Source: Betaproteobacteria bacterium (GTDB lineage Bacteria; Pseudomonadota; Gammaproteobacteria; Burkholderiales; Thiobacillaceae). From it: 64,000 bases of DNA. Positions 9,116 to 17,280 of the stretch are shown here, one piece after another; the stretch's first letter is position 1; the number at the start of each line of letters is the position of its first letter. The stretch covers positions 1-64,000 of the forward strand of contig JACRNB010000004.1 of the NCBI GenBank assembly GCA_016219425.1. The letters are read 5' to 3'. Below the pieces are notes generated by a model that was not told where the DNA came from, did no database searches, and saw only the letters and a program-made list of their open reading frames with translations. A program made the translations under genes and the position numbers.

Positions 9116-10009
9116 ATGAGTGATGCGTCGATCAGTTGGCAGGCGTGGGTCGAAAACCGCCAGGGGGAGAAGACTCCGGTGCGTGGTTCGTGCAGCCTGG
9201 GGCGCGCTCCGGCCAATCACATCGTCATTCCGGATACGCGCGTGTCCCGACGTCACGCCACGATCCAGCTTCAGGGTGAAGGGGAATACTGGCTGGTGGA
9301 TTTCGGCAGCAGCAACGGCACCTATCTGAATGGCGCTCGCATCACCCAGCCCACCCGCCTGCATTCCGATGACGTCCTGCAAATGGGGGGCGCCGATGAG
9401 TTCGTGTTTCGCCAGGCGTCCGTGACCGCCGAGGCGGCGCCGGCGGCGAATTTTTCCGACCGGACCATCTTCGATGTGCGTCAGGTGCAGTGCTGGCTGC
9501 TGGTGGCGGACATCATCAATTCCACCCATCTGGTCAATGAACTGGCGCCGGACGAGCTTCCTCTGGTGACCGGCGGTTGGCTGCGCGAGTGCCGCGAGAT
9601 CATCGAAGCCACTGGTGGCCGCATCAATCAGTTCATGGGCGACGGATTTTTTGCTTACTGGCGTGACGGTCCCGCCATGGACACGGAGATCCTGCGTTCC
9701 ATCCAGGCCCTGCATGGTCTTCAATCCCAAGCCAAGCCGGCCTTCCGCTTTGTTCTGCATCTCGCCCCCGTGGTGTTCGGCGGCGTTGCCATCGGTGAGG
9801 AAGAGCGCATCTCCGGCAGCGAAGTGCATTACGTTTTTCGCATGGAAAAGCTGGCGGGAAAGCTCAAGGTTCCGGACCTGATCAGCGCGCCGGTGTGGGA
9901 TCGGCTCTCCGGCGCGGTCCAGGCGCGGGATATGGGACGTCATCCCTTGCAGGGGTTTACCGAGGACTTTTCCTTCTTCAGTCTGACCGCCGGTCCCGCC
10001 GGGGTGTGA
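9116..10009 (+). CDS. FHA domain fused to class III adenylyl/guanylyl cyclase-like domain
   Basis: The 297-residue protein has an N-terminal FHA domain (about residues 20-95) with the full phosphothreonine-binding signature: LGR at 28-30, VSRRHA at 43-48 and SSNGTYLNG at 65-73. A cyclase homology domain follows (about 124-290). Metal-binding aspartates are present as D132 (VADIINST) and D176 (FMGDGFF). The position that usually holds the purine-recognising lysine is Q172, and the usual VN.A.R motif reads VHYVFR, with H238 for Asn and R242 kept, so activity or substrate is uncertain. DRTIF at 115-119 in the linker is a possible kinase target. GGAGAAGG precedes the ATG. It opens the rightward operon ahead of the phosphatase and kinase, and probably reads kinase output. 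No transmembrane segment is seen. Confidence 0.85.
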   Translation: MSDASISWQAWVENRQGEKTPVRGSCSLGRAPANHIVIPDTRVSRRHATIQLQGEGEYWLVDFGSSNGTYLNGARITQPTRLHSDDVLQMGGADEFVFRQASVTAEAAPAANFSDRTIFDVRQVQCWLLVADIINSTHLVNELAPDELPLVTGGWLRECREIIEATGGRINQFMGDGFFAYWRDGPAMDTEILRSIQALHGLQSQAKPAFRFVLHLAPVVFGGVAIGEEERISGSEVHYVFRMEKLAGKLKVPDLISAPVWDRLSGAVQARDMGRHPLQGFTEDFSFFSLTAGPAGV

Positions 10010-10076
10010 TCTACATCCTAATGGGCCGGGTTTCGCCTCATTCACCATCACGACATGTCGGTAGGGGGACATCTCC

Positions 10077-10871
10077 ATGGAAGTAGTCAGTCAAACGCAT
10101 CAGGGCATGATTCGCGATCACAACGAGGACAGTTTTCTGGTCGATGAATCTCTCGGTTTGTACATTGTGGCGGATGGCATGGGCGGACATCGCGCGGGCG
10201 ATGTGGCCAGCCGTATCGCCGTGGACGCCGTGCGCAAGCGCCTGCAGAACGCCCTCGCCGGCAGTCCTCTCAGCGATGCCGATCTGGCCCTTGAAGTCAG
10301 CAGCGCGGTCGAGTTCGCCAACCAGGAGATTCGCTCTGCCGCCCTGCGAACCCCGGACCAAAAGGGCATGGGTACGACCATCGTCCTGATTCTGGTGCGG
10401 GGGGGGAAAGCGGTCCTGGCCCATGTGGGCGATTCCCGCGCCTACCGTTGGCGCGGGGCCGACTTTGCCAAGCTCACCCAGGACCATTCCCTGTTGCAGG
10501 AACAAGTGGGGGCCGGCGTCCTGACCAACCGCGAGGCGAAGTTCTCGCATAACCGCAATCTGGTGACCCGCGCCCTGGGCGTGGAACCTCGGGTCGAGGT
10601 GGAGGTGCAGCCCATCGACATCCGGCAGGGGGACACCTTCCTGCTTTGTTCAGATGGCCTCAACACCATGGTGGATGACATCGACATCCACCACACCATG
10701 CGCGAGGTCGGCGCCAACCTGCCCTTGGCTGGGCGCTGCCTGGTGGAGATTGCCAACGACAACGGCGGACACGACAACGTCACCCTGCTCCTGTTGCGGG
10801 TGAACGAGGTCAAGCCCCCTGAGGAAGAGGCGGGTTTCGGTCGCCGCCTGATGCGCATGTTCGGTCTGTGA
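10077..10871 (+). CDS. PP2C-type Ser/Thr protein phosphatase (Stp/PppA-like)
   Basis: The 264-residue cytoplasmic protein has all main PP2C metal and phosphate motifs: T..G..R..NED at the N-terminus (HQGMIRDHNED), VADGMGGH around residue 31, GMGTT, AHVGDSRAYRW, TQDHS, LLCSDGL and HDNVT near the C-terminus. It would remove phosphate from Ser/Thr residues placed by the kinase encoded four genes on (12743), and is the same length and layout as Stp/PrpC phosphatases. It lies 67 bases after the FHA-cyclase gene and 12 bases before the double-FHA gene, so the three are probably cotranscribed. Confidence 0.93.
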   Translation: MEVVSQTHQGMIRDHNEDSFLVDESLGLYIVADGMGGHRAGDVASRIAVDAVRKRLQNALAGSPLSDADLALEVSSAVEFANQEIRSAALRTPDQKGMGTTIVLILVRGGKAVLAHVGDSRAYRWRGADFAKLTQDHSLLQEQVGAGVLTNREAKFSHNRNLVTRALGVEPRVEVEVQPIDIRQGDTFLLCSDGLNTMVDDIDIHHTMREVGANLPLAGRCLVEIANDNGGHDNVTLLLLRVNEVKPPEEEAGFGRRLMRMFGL

Positions 10872-10883
10872 GGGAGAGGCGAA

Positions 10884-11576
10884 ATGGCCAAACTGGTAGT
10901 GAACAACGGAGAAACCCTGGTGGCGCAGCTGCATCTGGATGCGCCGCGTGTGGTGATCGGTCGCGGCGAGCAGTGCCAGATCCGCCTTGCCAGCGCGTCG
11001 GTGAGCAAGGAGCACGCAGCGGTGCTCTCCATCGGCAATGACCACATCCTGGAAGACCTCAAGAGCACCAACGGCACCAAGGTCAACGGCGCGTCGGTCT
11101 CCCGCCATGTCCTGCAGAATGAAGAAATCATTGAGATCGGCGAGTTCCGCATTCGCTACATGAACCACCGCGCGCTGAAGGACATGGATTTCGACCGCAC
11201 CATGATCTTCTCCGGCGATCCCAACCTGGGCGTCGCCTTCAGCGAGGATGCGGCGGCGGCGGCGGCCAACACCGATCAGGTGTCCACTGCGCGGGCGGTG
11301 CGGGTGTCTTTCCCCCTGGGCGGCGTGCGCGGCCTCAAGGGCGCTCATGCCGGCAAGGAGATCTCGCTGGAGCCGGTGCTGCGTCGGTTCGGCCAGCCGG
11401 GCCGGGCGACTGTGGCCATCATGCGGCGTCCCCAGGGCTATGTCCTGATGAATGTGGAGGGCAACGGCGCGGTGCTGAACAGCCGGAATGTCGGTGCGGA
11501 ATGGCCGATGTTGCAGCACAAGGATCTGATCGAAATCGCCGGCGAGCAGTACACGTTCTTCCTCGTGGGGAAGTAA
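10884..11576 (+). CDS. Double FHA-domain protein
   Basis: The 230-residue protein carries a canonical FHA domain at about residues 5-93 (VVIGRGEQCQIRL, VSKEHA, LEDLKSTNGTKVNG). A second, worn FHA-like fold covers about 138-228 (KEISLEPVLRRFGQ...VAIMRRPQGYVLMNVEGNGAVLNSRNV...LIEIAGEQYTFFL), in which the GR, S..H and NGT residues are not kept, so it probably does not bind phosphothreonine. DRTMIF at 104-109 follows the first domain and resembles DRTIF in the FHA-cyclase protein, a candidate phosphorylation site. An Ala run (AAAAAA) links the domains. GGGAGAGGCGAA precedes the ATG. It is likely an adaptor bringing phosphorylated partners together. Confidence 0.88.
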   Translation: MAKLVVNNGETLVAQLHLDAPRVVIGRGEQCQIRLASASVSKEHAAVLSIGNDHILEDLKSTNGTKVNGASVSRHVLQNEEIIEIGEFRIRYMNHRALKDMDFDRTMIFSGDPNLGVAFSEDAAAAAANTDQVSTARAVRVSFPLGGVRGLKGAHAGKEISLEPVLRRFGQPGRATVAIMRRPQGYVLMNVEGNGAVLNSRNVGAEWPMLQHKDLIEIAGEQYTFFLVGK

Positions 11577-11597
11577 ACGGTGACGCAGGGGGCGCCC

Positions 11598-12773
11598 ATG
11601 CCTGAGGCGGTCGGAAAAGGGGCGCCGGCCTTCTTCGGTCCCGCCCTGGCAGCCCTCGTCGGCAGTCTGGTCCTGATGGGAGGTGCGCGGGCGTCATCCG
11701 GCATTACCCAGAACTACGAACCCGTAAGCGCCCAGGTGGTGTGTATCGAGACCGCCAATACGGATCGCAGCCGCGCCGTAGGCACTGGCTTCTTTGTGCG
11801 TCCCGGAGTGATCGCCAGCGTGCGGCATCTGGTGACCGGGGCCCGGCGGATCAAGGTCCACCTGCCGGATGGCGGCGTGCAGGAGGCAAAGGTCATGGCG
11901 CAGGAGAAGGCTACGGATCTGGCCTTGCTGCGGGTGCCTTTCAACAAACTTTCCGGTCTTCCGGTCAGTCGCGCCGTGGCTCGCATGGGCGACGAGATCT
12001 TCACCGTGGGCTGCCCGCTGGGTCTGTCGCGCACCCTGGCGCGGGGCATGATCAGCCAGCCGCAGCGAGTGATCGACGGCAAGCGCCTGCTCCAGACCGA
12101 TCTCTCCACCAGCCAGGGCAACAGCGGCGGCCCGCTGGTCAACCGCGAGGGCGAGGTGGTGGGCATCGTGCATGGGCAGATGCGCGAGGCGAGTGAGATC
12201 AATTTCGCCATCCTTGCCGCCGACCTCAACGAGCTTATGGCGGCCAACGGTCTGGCGGTCGCCGCCCTCACGCCCGAGCAGGAGGCCAGACTGTCGTCCC
12301 TGTGGGGTGAGGCGCGCAACGCGGGCAGCCATGACGCCCGCATTGCCGGTTATCAGCGTGTGCTCATGCTCGCGCCGGAGATGGCGGAGGCCTACTACAA
12401 CATGGGTTTGGCCTATCTGGCCAAAGGGGACTACGAACGCGCCAGCGAGATCTTCGAAACCGCCAGCCTGAAGCGACAGGATTACGTCGAGGCCCTCAAC
12501 AACCAGGGGTTGGCCCTGCTGCTGCTGGGGCGTCACAAGCAGGCGCGGGATGTGTTGGTGCGAGCGTTATCGATCCAGGCCGACTATGCTCTGGCCTATC
12601 TGAATCTTGGCGTGGTGTATGCGCAGGGCTTGAAGGATCATGAGTCAGCAGACAAGAATTTCAGACGTTATCTGCAACTAGAACCCAATTCCGCTCAAGC
12701 CCCGGCGCTGCGGCGCTGGCTCGAAGCCAGGTCCAATACACCATGTCCGATAGCACTGATCTGCAACAACTAG
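11598..12773 (+). CDS. HtrA-like trypsin-fold serine protease with C-terminal TPRs, exported
   Basis: From the ATG at 11598 (AGGGGG eight bases upstream; a GTG at 11580 in frame lacks a good site) the product is 391 residues. A signal peptide or anchor is at 11-33 (AFFGPALAALVGSLVLMGGARA). The protease domain follows with the catalytic triad visible as H77 (VRHLV), D107 (ATDLAL) and S176 (QGNSGGPL). There is no PDZ domain. Instead about three TPRs occupy residues 240-380 (AYYNMGLAYLAKGDYERASEIF; ALNNQGLALLLLGRHKQARDVL; AYLNLGVVYAQGLKD). It probably acts in the periplasm on envelope substrates. Its last 31 bases overlap the start of the kinase gene in another frame, which suggests tight translational coupling. 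Confidence 0.88.
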   Translation: MPEAVGKGAPAFFGPALAALVGSLVLMGGARASSGITQNYEPVSAQVVCIETANTDRSRAVGTGFFVRPGVIASVRHLVTGARRIKVHLPDGGVQEAKVMAQEKATDLALLRVPFNKLSGLPVSRAVARMGDEIFTVGCPLGLSRTLARGMISQPQRVIDGKRLLQTDLSTSQGNSGGPLVNREGEVVGIVHGQMREASEINFAILAADLNELMAANGLAVAALTPEQEARLSSLWGEARNAGSHDARIAGYQRVLMLAPEMAEAYYNMGLAYLAKGDYERASEIFETASLKRQDYVEALNNQGLALLLLGRHKQARDVLVRALSIQADYALAYLNLGVVYAQGLKDHESADKNFRRYLQLEPNSAQAPALRRWLEARSNTPCPIALICNN

Positions 12774-14146
12774 GCAAATACAGCATCCTGGGCGAACTCG
12801 GGCGGGGCGCAATGGGCGTCGTCTACCGCGGGCTCGACCCCTTCATCAAGCGCGAGCTGGCCATCAAGGTTCTGCGCGCCGACCTGCTGGACAAGAACGA
12901 GCGCGGCCCCATCCTTGATCGCTTCCGCCAGGAGGCCCAAGCCGCAGGGCGGCTCAACCACCCCCACATCGTAGCCATCTACGAATACGGCGAGGACGGC
13001 GACCAGGTCTTCATCGCCATGGAACTTCTGCGTGGGCGCGAGCTGAAAGAGTATGTGCAGGATGGCGAGTATTTCGATCCCGCCGATGCGATCCGCATCG
13101 TCCTGCAATTGCTGGACGCCCTGGGCTACGCCCACGCCAACGGCGTGGTGCACCGGGACATCAAGCCGGCCAACATCCTGGTGCAGCCGGACAACAACAT
13201 CAAGGTCACGGACTTCGGCATTGCCCGGCTGGAGTCCTCCAGCCTGACCCAGGCGGGAACCATGCTTGGCACCCCCAGCTACATGTCTCCCGAGCAGTTC
13301 ATGGGGCAGCGGGTGGATGGGCGTTCCGACCTGTTCTCTGTCGGCGTCATGCTCTACGAGCTGCTCACTGGAGAGAAACCTTTTGCCGGCAATTCCTTCG
13401 CCACCATCATGCACAAGGTGCTGAAGGAGCCGATCACACCGCCTTCCAATCTGAATCTGCTGGTTACCCCGGAACTGGATGCCGTGATTCTCAAGGCCCT
13501 GTCCAAGCGCCCGGATGATCGTTTCCAGGACGCCAAGGCCTTCGCCGAGGCCCTGACCCTGGCGAAGGCGGGCCGCCCCATGCCAGCGCCTGCTCCGGCG
13601 AGCGACCTGGACGCCACGGTGGTGCAAGGCGCCGCCCCGGCCCGCCCGGCCCGCGGCCAGGCGCCCCAGGCCGTGGAGGAGGCCACCGTGGTCGTGGCGC
13701 CTGCCGGCGCTGCAAACGATTCCACCCAGGTGATCTCCCCCACGGCCAAGACCCAGGTGGTAACACCCGCTGCGTCGGCCACCCCGGCGTCCGCCGCTGC
13801 CGGTCGCAAGCCCCTGCTCCTGGGCGGAGCCATCCTGCTGGCGCTGGCCCTGGGCGGCGGCGTTGTGATGCTGGGGAAAGGAGGCGAATCCTCCGCCCCC
13901 GTCGCTGTGGAGGCCAAGCCTGCGGCGGACGCCGGCTGGATATTGATCAACTCCACCCCTCCCGGCGCGGTGGTGCTGGTGGATGGCGGGCGTTACGGCG
14001 GGGTCGCCCCGGTGCGTCTGGAAGTCCCCGCCGGGGCGCACCAGATCGTGCTGCGCAAGGATGGGTTCCACGAGATCGAAGCCAGCGTGGAAGTGCCCCG
14101 CGGCGCCCTCATTCCTTTCGATGCGGAACTGGTCTCCAGCCAGTGA
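12743..14146 (+). CDS. Membrane Ser/Thr protein kinase with C-terminal PEGA domain
   Basis: The 467-residue protein has a complete PknB/Hanks kinase domain at about residues 13-272: glycine loop GELGRGAMG (17-25), K42 (AIKVL), HRDIKPAN with D139, DFG at 157-159, a Thr/Ser-rich activation loop (SSSLTQAGTMLGTPSYMSPE) and RSDLFSVGVMLYELL. A low-complexity linker (280-355) contains repeated acidic-x-Thr-Val type motifs (DATVV, EATVV, STQV, KTQV), possible autophosphorylation and FHA docking sites. A membrane segment (LLLGGAILLALALGGGVVML, about 358-377) follows, then an extracytoplasmic PEGA domain (WILINSTPPGAVVLVDG...LEVPAGAHQIVLRKDGF). The PEGA domain faces the periplasm, where the FecR, CsgG and protease products of this cluster are found, and may sense envelope state. 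The start lies inside the protease gene. Confidence 0.93.
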   Translation: MSDSTDLQQLGKYSILGELGRGAMGVVYRGLDPFIKRELAIKVLRADLLDKNERGPILDRFRQEAQAAGRLNHPHIVAIYEYGEDGDQVFIAMELLRGRELKEYVQDGEYFDPADAIRIVLQLLDALGYAHANGVVHRDIKPANILVQPDNNIKVTDFGIARLESSSLTQAGTMLGTPSYMSPEQFMGQRVDGRSDLFSVGVMLYELLTGEKPFAGNSFATIMHKVLKEPITPPSNLNLLVTPELDAVILKALSKRPDDRFQDAKAFAEALTLAKAGRPMPAPAPASDLDATVVQGAAPARPARGQAPQAVEEATVVVAPAGAANDSTQVISPTAKTQVVTPAASATPASAAAGRKPLLLGGAILLALALGGGVVMLGKGGESSAPVAVEAKPAADAGWILINSTPPGAVVLVDGGRYGGVAPVRLEVPAGAHQIVLRKDGFHEIEASVEVPRGALIPFDAELVSSQ

Positions 14147-14225
14147 CGCATCGCATAGCGATACACCACAAGTTCAACGATTCTGGGCCGCGTACCCAGC
14201 CCTTTTTGAAATGCAGGAGGCAATG

Positions 14226-16151
14226 ATGGCGACACGTTTCAAGGTTCTGTTCCTTTCCATGCTGCTGGCCGCGGCCCAGGCCGACGCCGCCCCGCGCAAG
14301 GGCGACAAAGTCACCCCGTTTGCCCTGGATTCCACCTCCGGCGTCAAGGTCACGGAGAAGACCCTGCAAGGGGCAGACCTGGGCGTGATGTACTTCTTCT
14401 CCACCGAAAAATGCGCGGTCTGCCTGGATGGCCTGGAGCGGCTGCGCCAGGTGGCCAGCCAGTATGGCGATGACCGCATCAGCCTGGTGGCCGTGGGCAA
14501 GCAGGATCTGGGTACGCTGAAGAAACTGCCTGTCGCCGAGCGCCCCCTCGTGCTGCTGGCCGGCAACACGCAGACCCTGGCCAACTACAACGCCCAATAT
14601 GTGCTTCCCGTCACCTACGTCACCGGCCCCGGCGGCGAGGTGCTGGGCGTCTTGCAGGGGGGCGGCGCATCCACCGAGGCGATGCTGATCTCCCTGGCCG
14701 AGAAGCAGATCCAGCGCAAGAAGACCAAGTCAGCCAAGGGCATCTTCGAGATGGCCGACAAGGCCGGCGGCGGCTCCCTGGCCAAGGCCGGCATCGGCCA
14801 CAGCCTGCTCAAGGAAGGCCGTCTGGATGAGGCCGAGGGCGTATTCCGCGCCCTCACCAAAGACAAGGACAAGCAGACCGCCGTGCGCGGGCTGGAAGGG
14901 CTGGCGGAGGTCTACCTGGCCAAGGGACAGACGGACCAGGCCATCAAGTACGCCAACGACGCGTTGGCCATGATTCCGGGACGCAGCACCGCCAACCTGA
15001 TTCTGGCTCGCGCCCAGCACAAGAAGGGGCAGGGCAAGGAAGCCGAGCAGTCCATCGCCCGCGCCACCCAGGATGGCGCCCAGAGCGACTTCTCCTTCCA
15101 GCGTTCCGACGCCCACCTGATCAAGGGCAACCTGCTGCGCAACAAGGAGCCCAGCATCGCGCTGACCTCGTTCAAGATTGCCGCCCGGGAAAACCCCCAC
15201 TCCGTCGAGGCCCTGAGCAACCAGGGCGCGCTGCTGCAAGCCGCGGGCGACCCGAAGCAGGCGCTGGAAGTGCTGAAGAAGGCGGGCGGGCTGGACCCCA
15301 CCGACAAGCTGCTGCACGGCCTTGTGCGTCAGGCCGAGGCGGCCATCGGCCAGAGCAAGGATCTGGAGCGTCAGCGCTACATCGACCAGACCGTGAAGGA
15401 CTTGGCTGCCCGCTTCCGCGAGAACCAGGCCAAGACCCCCGCCAACGCTGACGACTGGACCAGCCCGCCCATGGTGGTGAGCATCCTCAACCTTCAGGAA
15501 GAAGCGGGCGACCCGCTCACCGCGCGCCTGGGCGTGGCGGGCGTACTGCACCACGACCTCCAGATCGCCCTCGCAGGCAAGGGCGTCCAGGTGGTCGAAC
15601 GCGCCGTGATCGACAAGTTGCTGGCCGAACTCAACCTGGGTTCCTCCGCCCTGGCGGACCCGGACACCCAGCTCAAACTGGGCCGCGTCATGGCCGCCCG
15701 CCTCATGGCCACCGGCGGCGTACATCCCAATGCCGGCAACCAATCCCTCGCCACCCTGCGTCTGGTGGACGTGGAGACCACCGGCATCGCCATGTCCGCC
15801 AGTGAGCGCATGAGCGCCAACCCGGATCTGGCCCAAACCGCCGAGAGCCTGGCTGCCGCCATCGCCAAGACCATTCGTGACAAGTACCCGCTGAAAGGCC
15901 GTCTGGCCCTGGTGGAAGGCGAAACGGTGATCCTCAACCTGGGCAAGAAGCACGGCGTGGCCATGGGCCAGGAATTCAGCGTGCTGGGCAAGCCCGAACC
16001 CATCGAACTGAACGGCAAGGTGCTGGGCCAGCGTGAGACCAAGCTGGGCAGCCTGCGCGTCACCAAGGTGGAAGACGGCCTCGCCTACGGTGCGGTGGTT
16101 GCCCGCACTGCCGCCTGGGACAAGAACCAGCGCATCGTGCAAAAGGATTGA
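14226..16151 (+). CDS. Secreted thioredoxin-like/TPR/CsgG-like fusion protein
   Basis: AGGAGG at 14215-14220 supports the ATG at 14226 (an adjacent ATG at 14223 is too close), giving 641 residues. A signal peptide ends near DAAP (residue 22). Residues about 25-160 resemble a thioredoxin-fold AhpC/TlpA domain with a C63-A-V-C66 pair in FFSTEKCAVC. Six or so TPR-like helices pairs cover about 165-390. A CsgG-like segment (GVQVVERAVIDKLLAELNLGSSAL..LKLGRVMAARLMATGGVH..LATLRLVDVETTG) covers about 450-545, and the C-terminus (GRLALVEGETVILNLGKKHGVAMGQEFSVL) is like FlgT-C or a small beta domain. The combination of a redox motif with CsgG is unusual. It lies 79 bases after the kinase gene and one base before the next CsgG-like gene. 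Role unknown; probably periplasmic assembly or envelope sensing. Confidence 0.75.
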   Translation: MATRFKVLFLSMLLAAAQADAAPRKGDKVTPFALDSTSGVKVTEKTLQGADLGVMYFFSTEKCAVCLDGLERLRQVASQYGDDRISLVAVGKQDLGTLKKLPVAERPLVLLAGNTQTLANYNAQYVLPVTYVTGPGGEVLGVLQGGGASTEAMLISLAEKQIQRKKTKSAKGIFEMADKAGGGSLAKAGIGHSLLKEGRLDEAEGVFRALTKDKDKQTAVRGLEGLAEVYLAKGQTDQAIKYANDALAMIPGRSTANLILARAQHKKGQGKEAEQSIARATQDGAQSDFSFQRSDAHLIKGNLLRNKEPSIALTSFKIAARENPHSVEALSNQGALLQAAGDPKQALEVLKKAGGLDPTDKLLHGLVRQAEAAIGQSKDLERQRYIDQTVKDLAARFRENQAKTPANADDWTSPPMVVSILNLQEEAGDPLTARLGVAGVLHHDLQIALAGKGVQVVERAVIDKLLAELNLGSSALADPDTQLKLGRVMAARLMATGGVHPNAGNQSLATLRLVDVETTGIAMSASERMSANPDLAQTAESLAAAIAKTIRDKYPLKGRLALVEGETVILNLGKKHGVAMGQEFSVLGKPEPIELNGKVLGQRETKLGSLRVTKVEDGLAYGAVVARTAAWDKNQRIVQKD

Positions 16152-16152
16152 G

Positions 16153-16836
16153 ATGGGCTGGCTGCGCCGTTTTCTCGCCGCCGCCCTGTTCTGCCTCGCG
16201 CACGGGCAGGCGCTGGCTGCGCCCCAGACCCTTGCGATCTGGGACTTCGACAACAACACCCCCGGCGCCATGGGCGTCATCCAGTCCGTGGAGCACCTGC
16301 GCCGGGTGTTGCCGGAGATGTTGCTGGCGCGGCTGGTGCAAGCCCCCGGACTGAAGGTGGTGGAACGGGTGCGACTGCGCGAGGCGCTGGAAGAGCAAAA
16401 ACTGGGCAGCAGCGTCCTGGCCGAACAGGACTCGCGCGTCCGCCTGGGGCGCATCCTCGGGGCCAAACGCATGGTGTTCGGCGACTTCACCCTGTTTGGC
16501 GGCGTGTTGCGCGTGGACGTGCGCGTGGTGGATGTGGAGACCTCCCAGGTGCTCATGTCCGAGCCGATCAACGGCCAGATCGCGGATGTCCTGGAAAACA
16601 TGCTCTACATGGCGGACCTCATCGCCATGAACCTGGAAACCAAGCTGGGCGATGCCGGCAGCGTGGGCGCCGACCCCGTGGTCTGGGCCGAGTACGACAA
16701 GGGCCTGGTGCAGATGGACGCACGGCGCTTCGATCTGGCGGTGGACACTTTCAAGGCCCTGCTTACGAAACACCCGGATTTCACCCCGGCGGAACGCCAG
16801 ATCAAGCTCGCGCTGGAGCGGCTCGCGCGCATGTAG
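16153..16836 (+). CDS. Small CsgG-like periplasmic/outer-membrane-associated protein
   Basis: The ATG at 16153 lies one base after the preceding stop with AAAAGGA ahead, giving 227 residues. A signal peptide (FLAAALFCLAHGQALA) is followed by a compact CsgG/TolB-N-like domain: LAIWDFDNN, VVERVRLREALEEQKLGSS, RLGRILGAKRMVFGDFTLFGG, RVDVRVVDVETSQVL. A TPR-like tail (EYDKGLVQMDARRFDLAVDTFKALL) closes the protein. This is the intact single-chain version of the module that is divided between the 7631-8959 and 2956-7641 genes on the other arm, and the closest relative in the window of the CsgG segment in the preceding gene. No lipobox cysteine is seen, unlike true CsgG. Confidence 0.75.
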   Translation: MGWLRRFLAAALFCLAHGQALAAPQTLAIWDFDNNTPGAMGVIQSVEHLRRVLPEMLLARLVQAPGLKVVERVRLREALEEQKLGSSVLAEQDSRVRLGRILGAKRMVFGDFTLFGGVLRVDVRVVDVETSQVLMSEPINGQIADVLENMLYMADLIAMNLETKLGDAGSVGADPVVWAEYDKGLVQMDARRFDLAVDTFKALLTKHPDFTPAERQIKLALERLARM

Positions 16837-16846
16837 GCACACCGCC

Positions 16847-17257
16847 ATGAATACCCTGTGCGCGCGCCTCTCCTGCTCTTTCAAGGGTGAGATCCACGAC
16901 CTCCATACGGTCATTGATCTGGATTCCCTCCCCCTGGATGCCGAAGAGCCGCCCGATTTTCATCGCCTCCTGGCGCAGGCGGCAGCCATCGACCCCTACT
17001 CCTATCTATATGAGGTGGTGGAATCTCACGACATCGAGTTCTCCGCGGCCACGGGGGTGGCGGCGCAGTGCTGCGAGTTGGGGCAGTTCGACTGGCGGCG
17101 TTATGTGCGACTTCAGCGGGAGGAGGGCGAGCTGGTCGCTCTGCGGGCCATCGCAGCCCGGACCCTGGGCGTTTCCGACCTGGATCAGCACCCGGATCTG
17201 AAAGCGGCCATGCTGGCGGCGTACCGGGCGGGCAAGGGAGAGCAGACTGACGGGTGA
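16847..17257 (+). CDS. Conserved-looking hypothetical protein, last gene of the FHA-kinase operon
   Basis: I do not recognise this 136-residue protein. It starts at ATG 16847, ten bases after the preceding stop, and has no signal peptide or membrane segment. The N-terminus (CARLSCSFKGEIHDLHTVIDLD) looks like two beta strands, and the rest is mostly helical and acidic (PDFHRLLAQAAAIDPYSYLYEVVE, then FDWRRYVRLQREEGELVALRAIAAR). A conserved-looking CC pair is at AAQCCELG. Its position suggests a cytoplasmic accessory to the kinase system, but it could be unrelated. Confidence 0.6.
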   Translation: MNTLCARLSCSFKGEIHDLHTVIDLDSLPLDAEEPPDFHRLLAQAAAIDPYSYLYEVVESHDIEFSAATGVAAQCCELGQFDWRRYVRLQREEGELVALRAIAARTLGVSDLDQHPDLKAAMLAAYRAGKGEQTDG

Positions 17258-17280
17258 TCTGCCCCCCCGTTGGGGCCAGG

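Noticed and set aside
9116-14146. Type VI secretion regulatory locus
   Set aside because: FHA, PP2C and kinase recall Fha/PppA/PpkA, but no Tss, Hcp, VgrG or ClpV gene is seen within the 17 kb around it.
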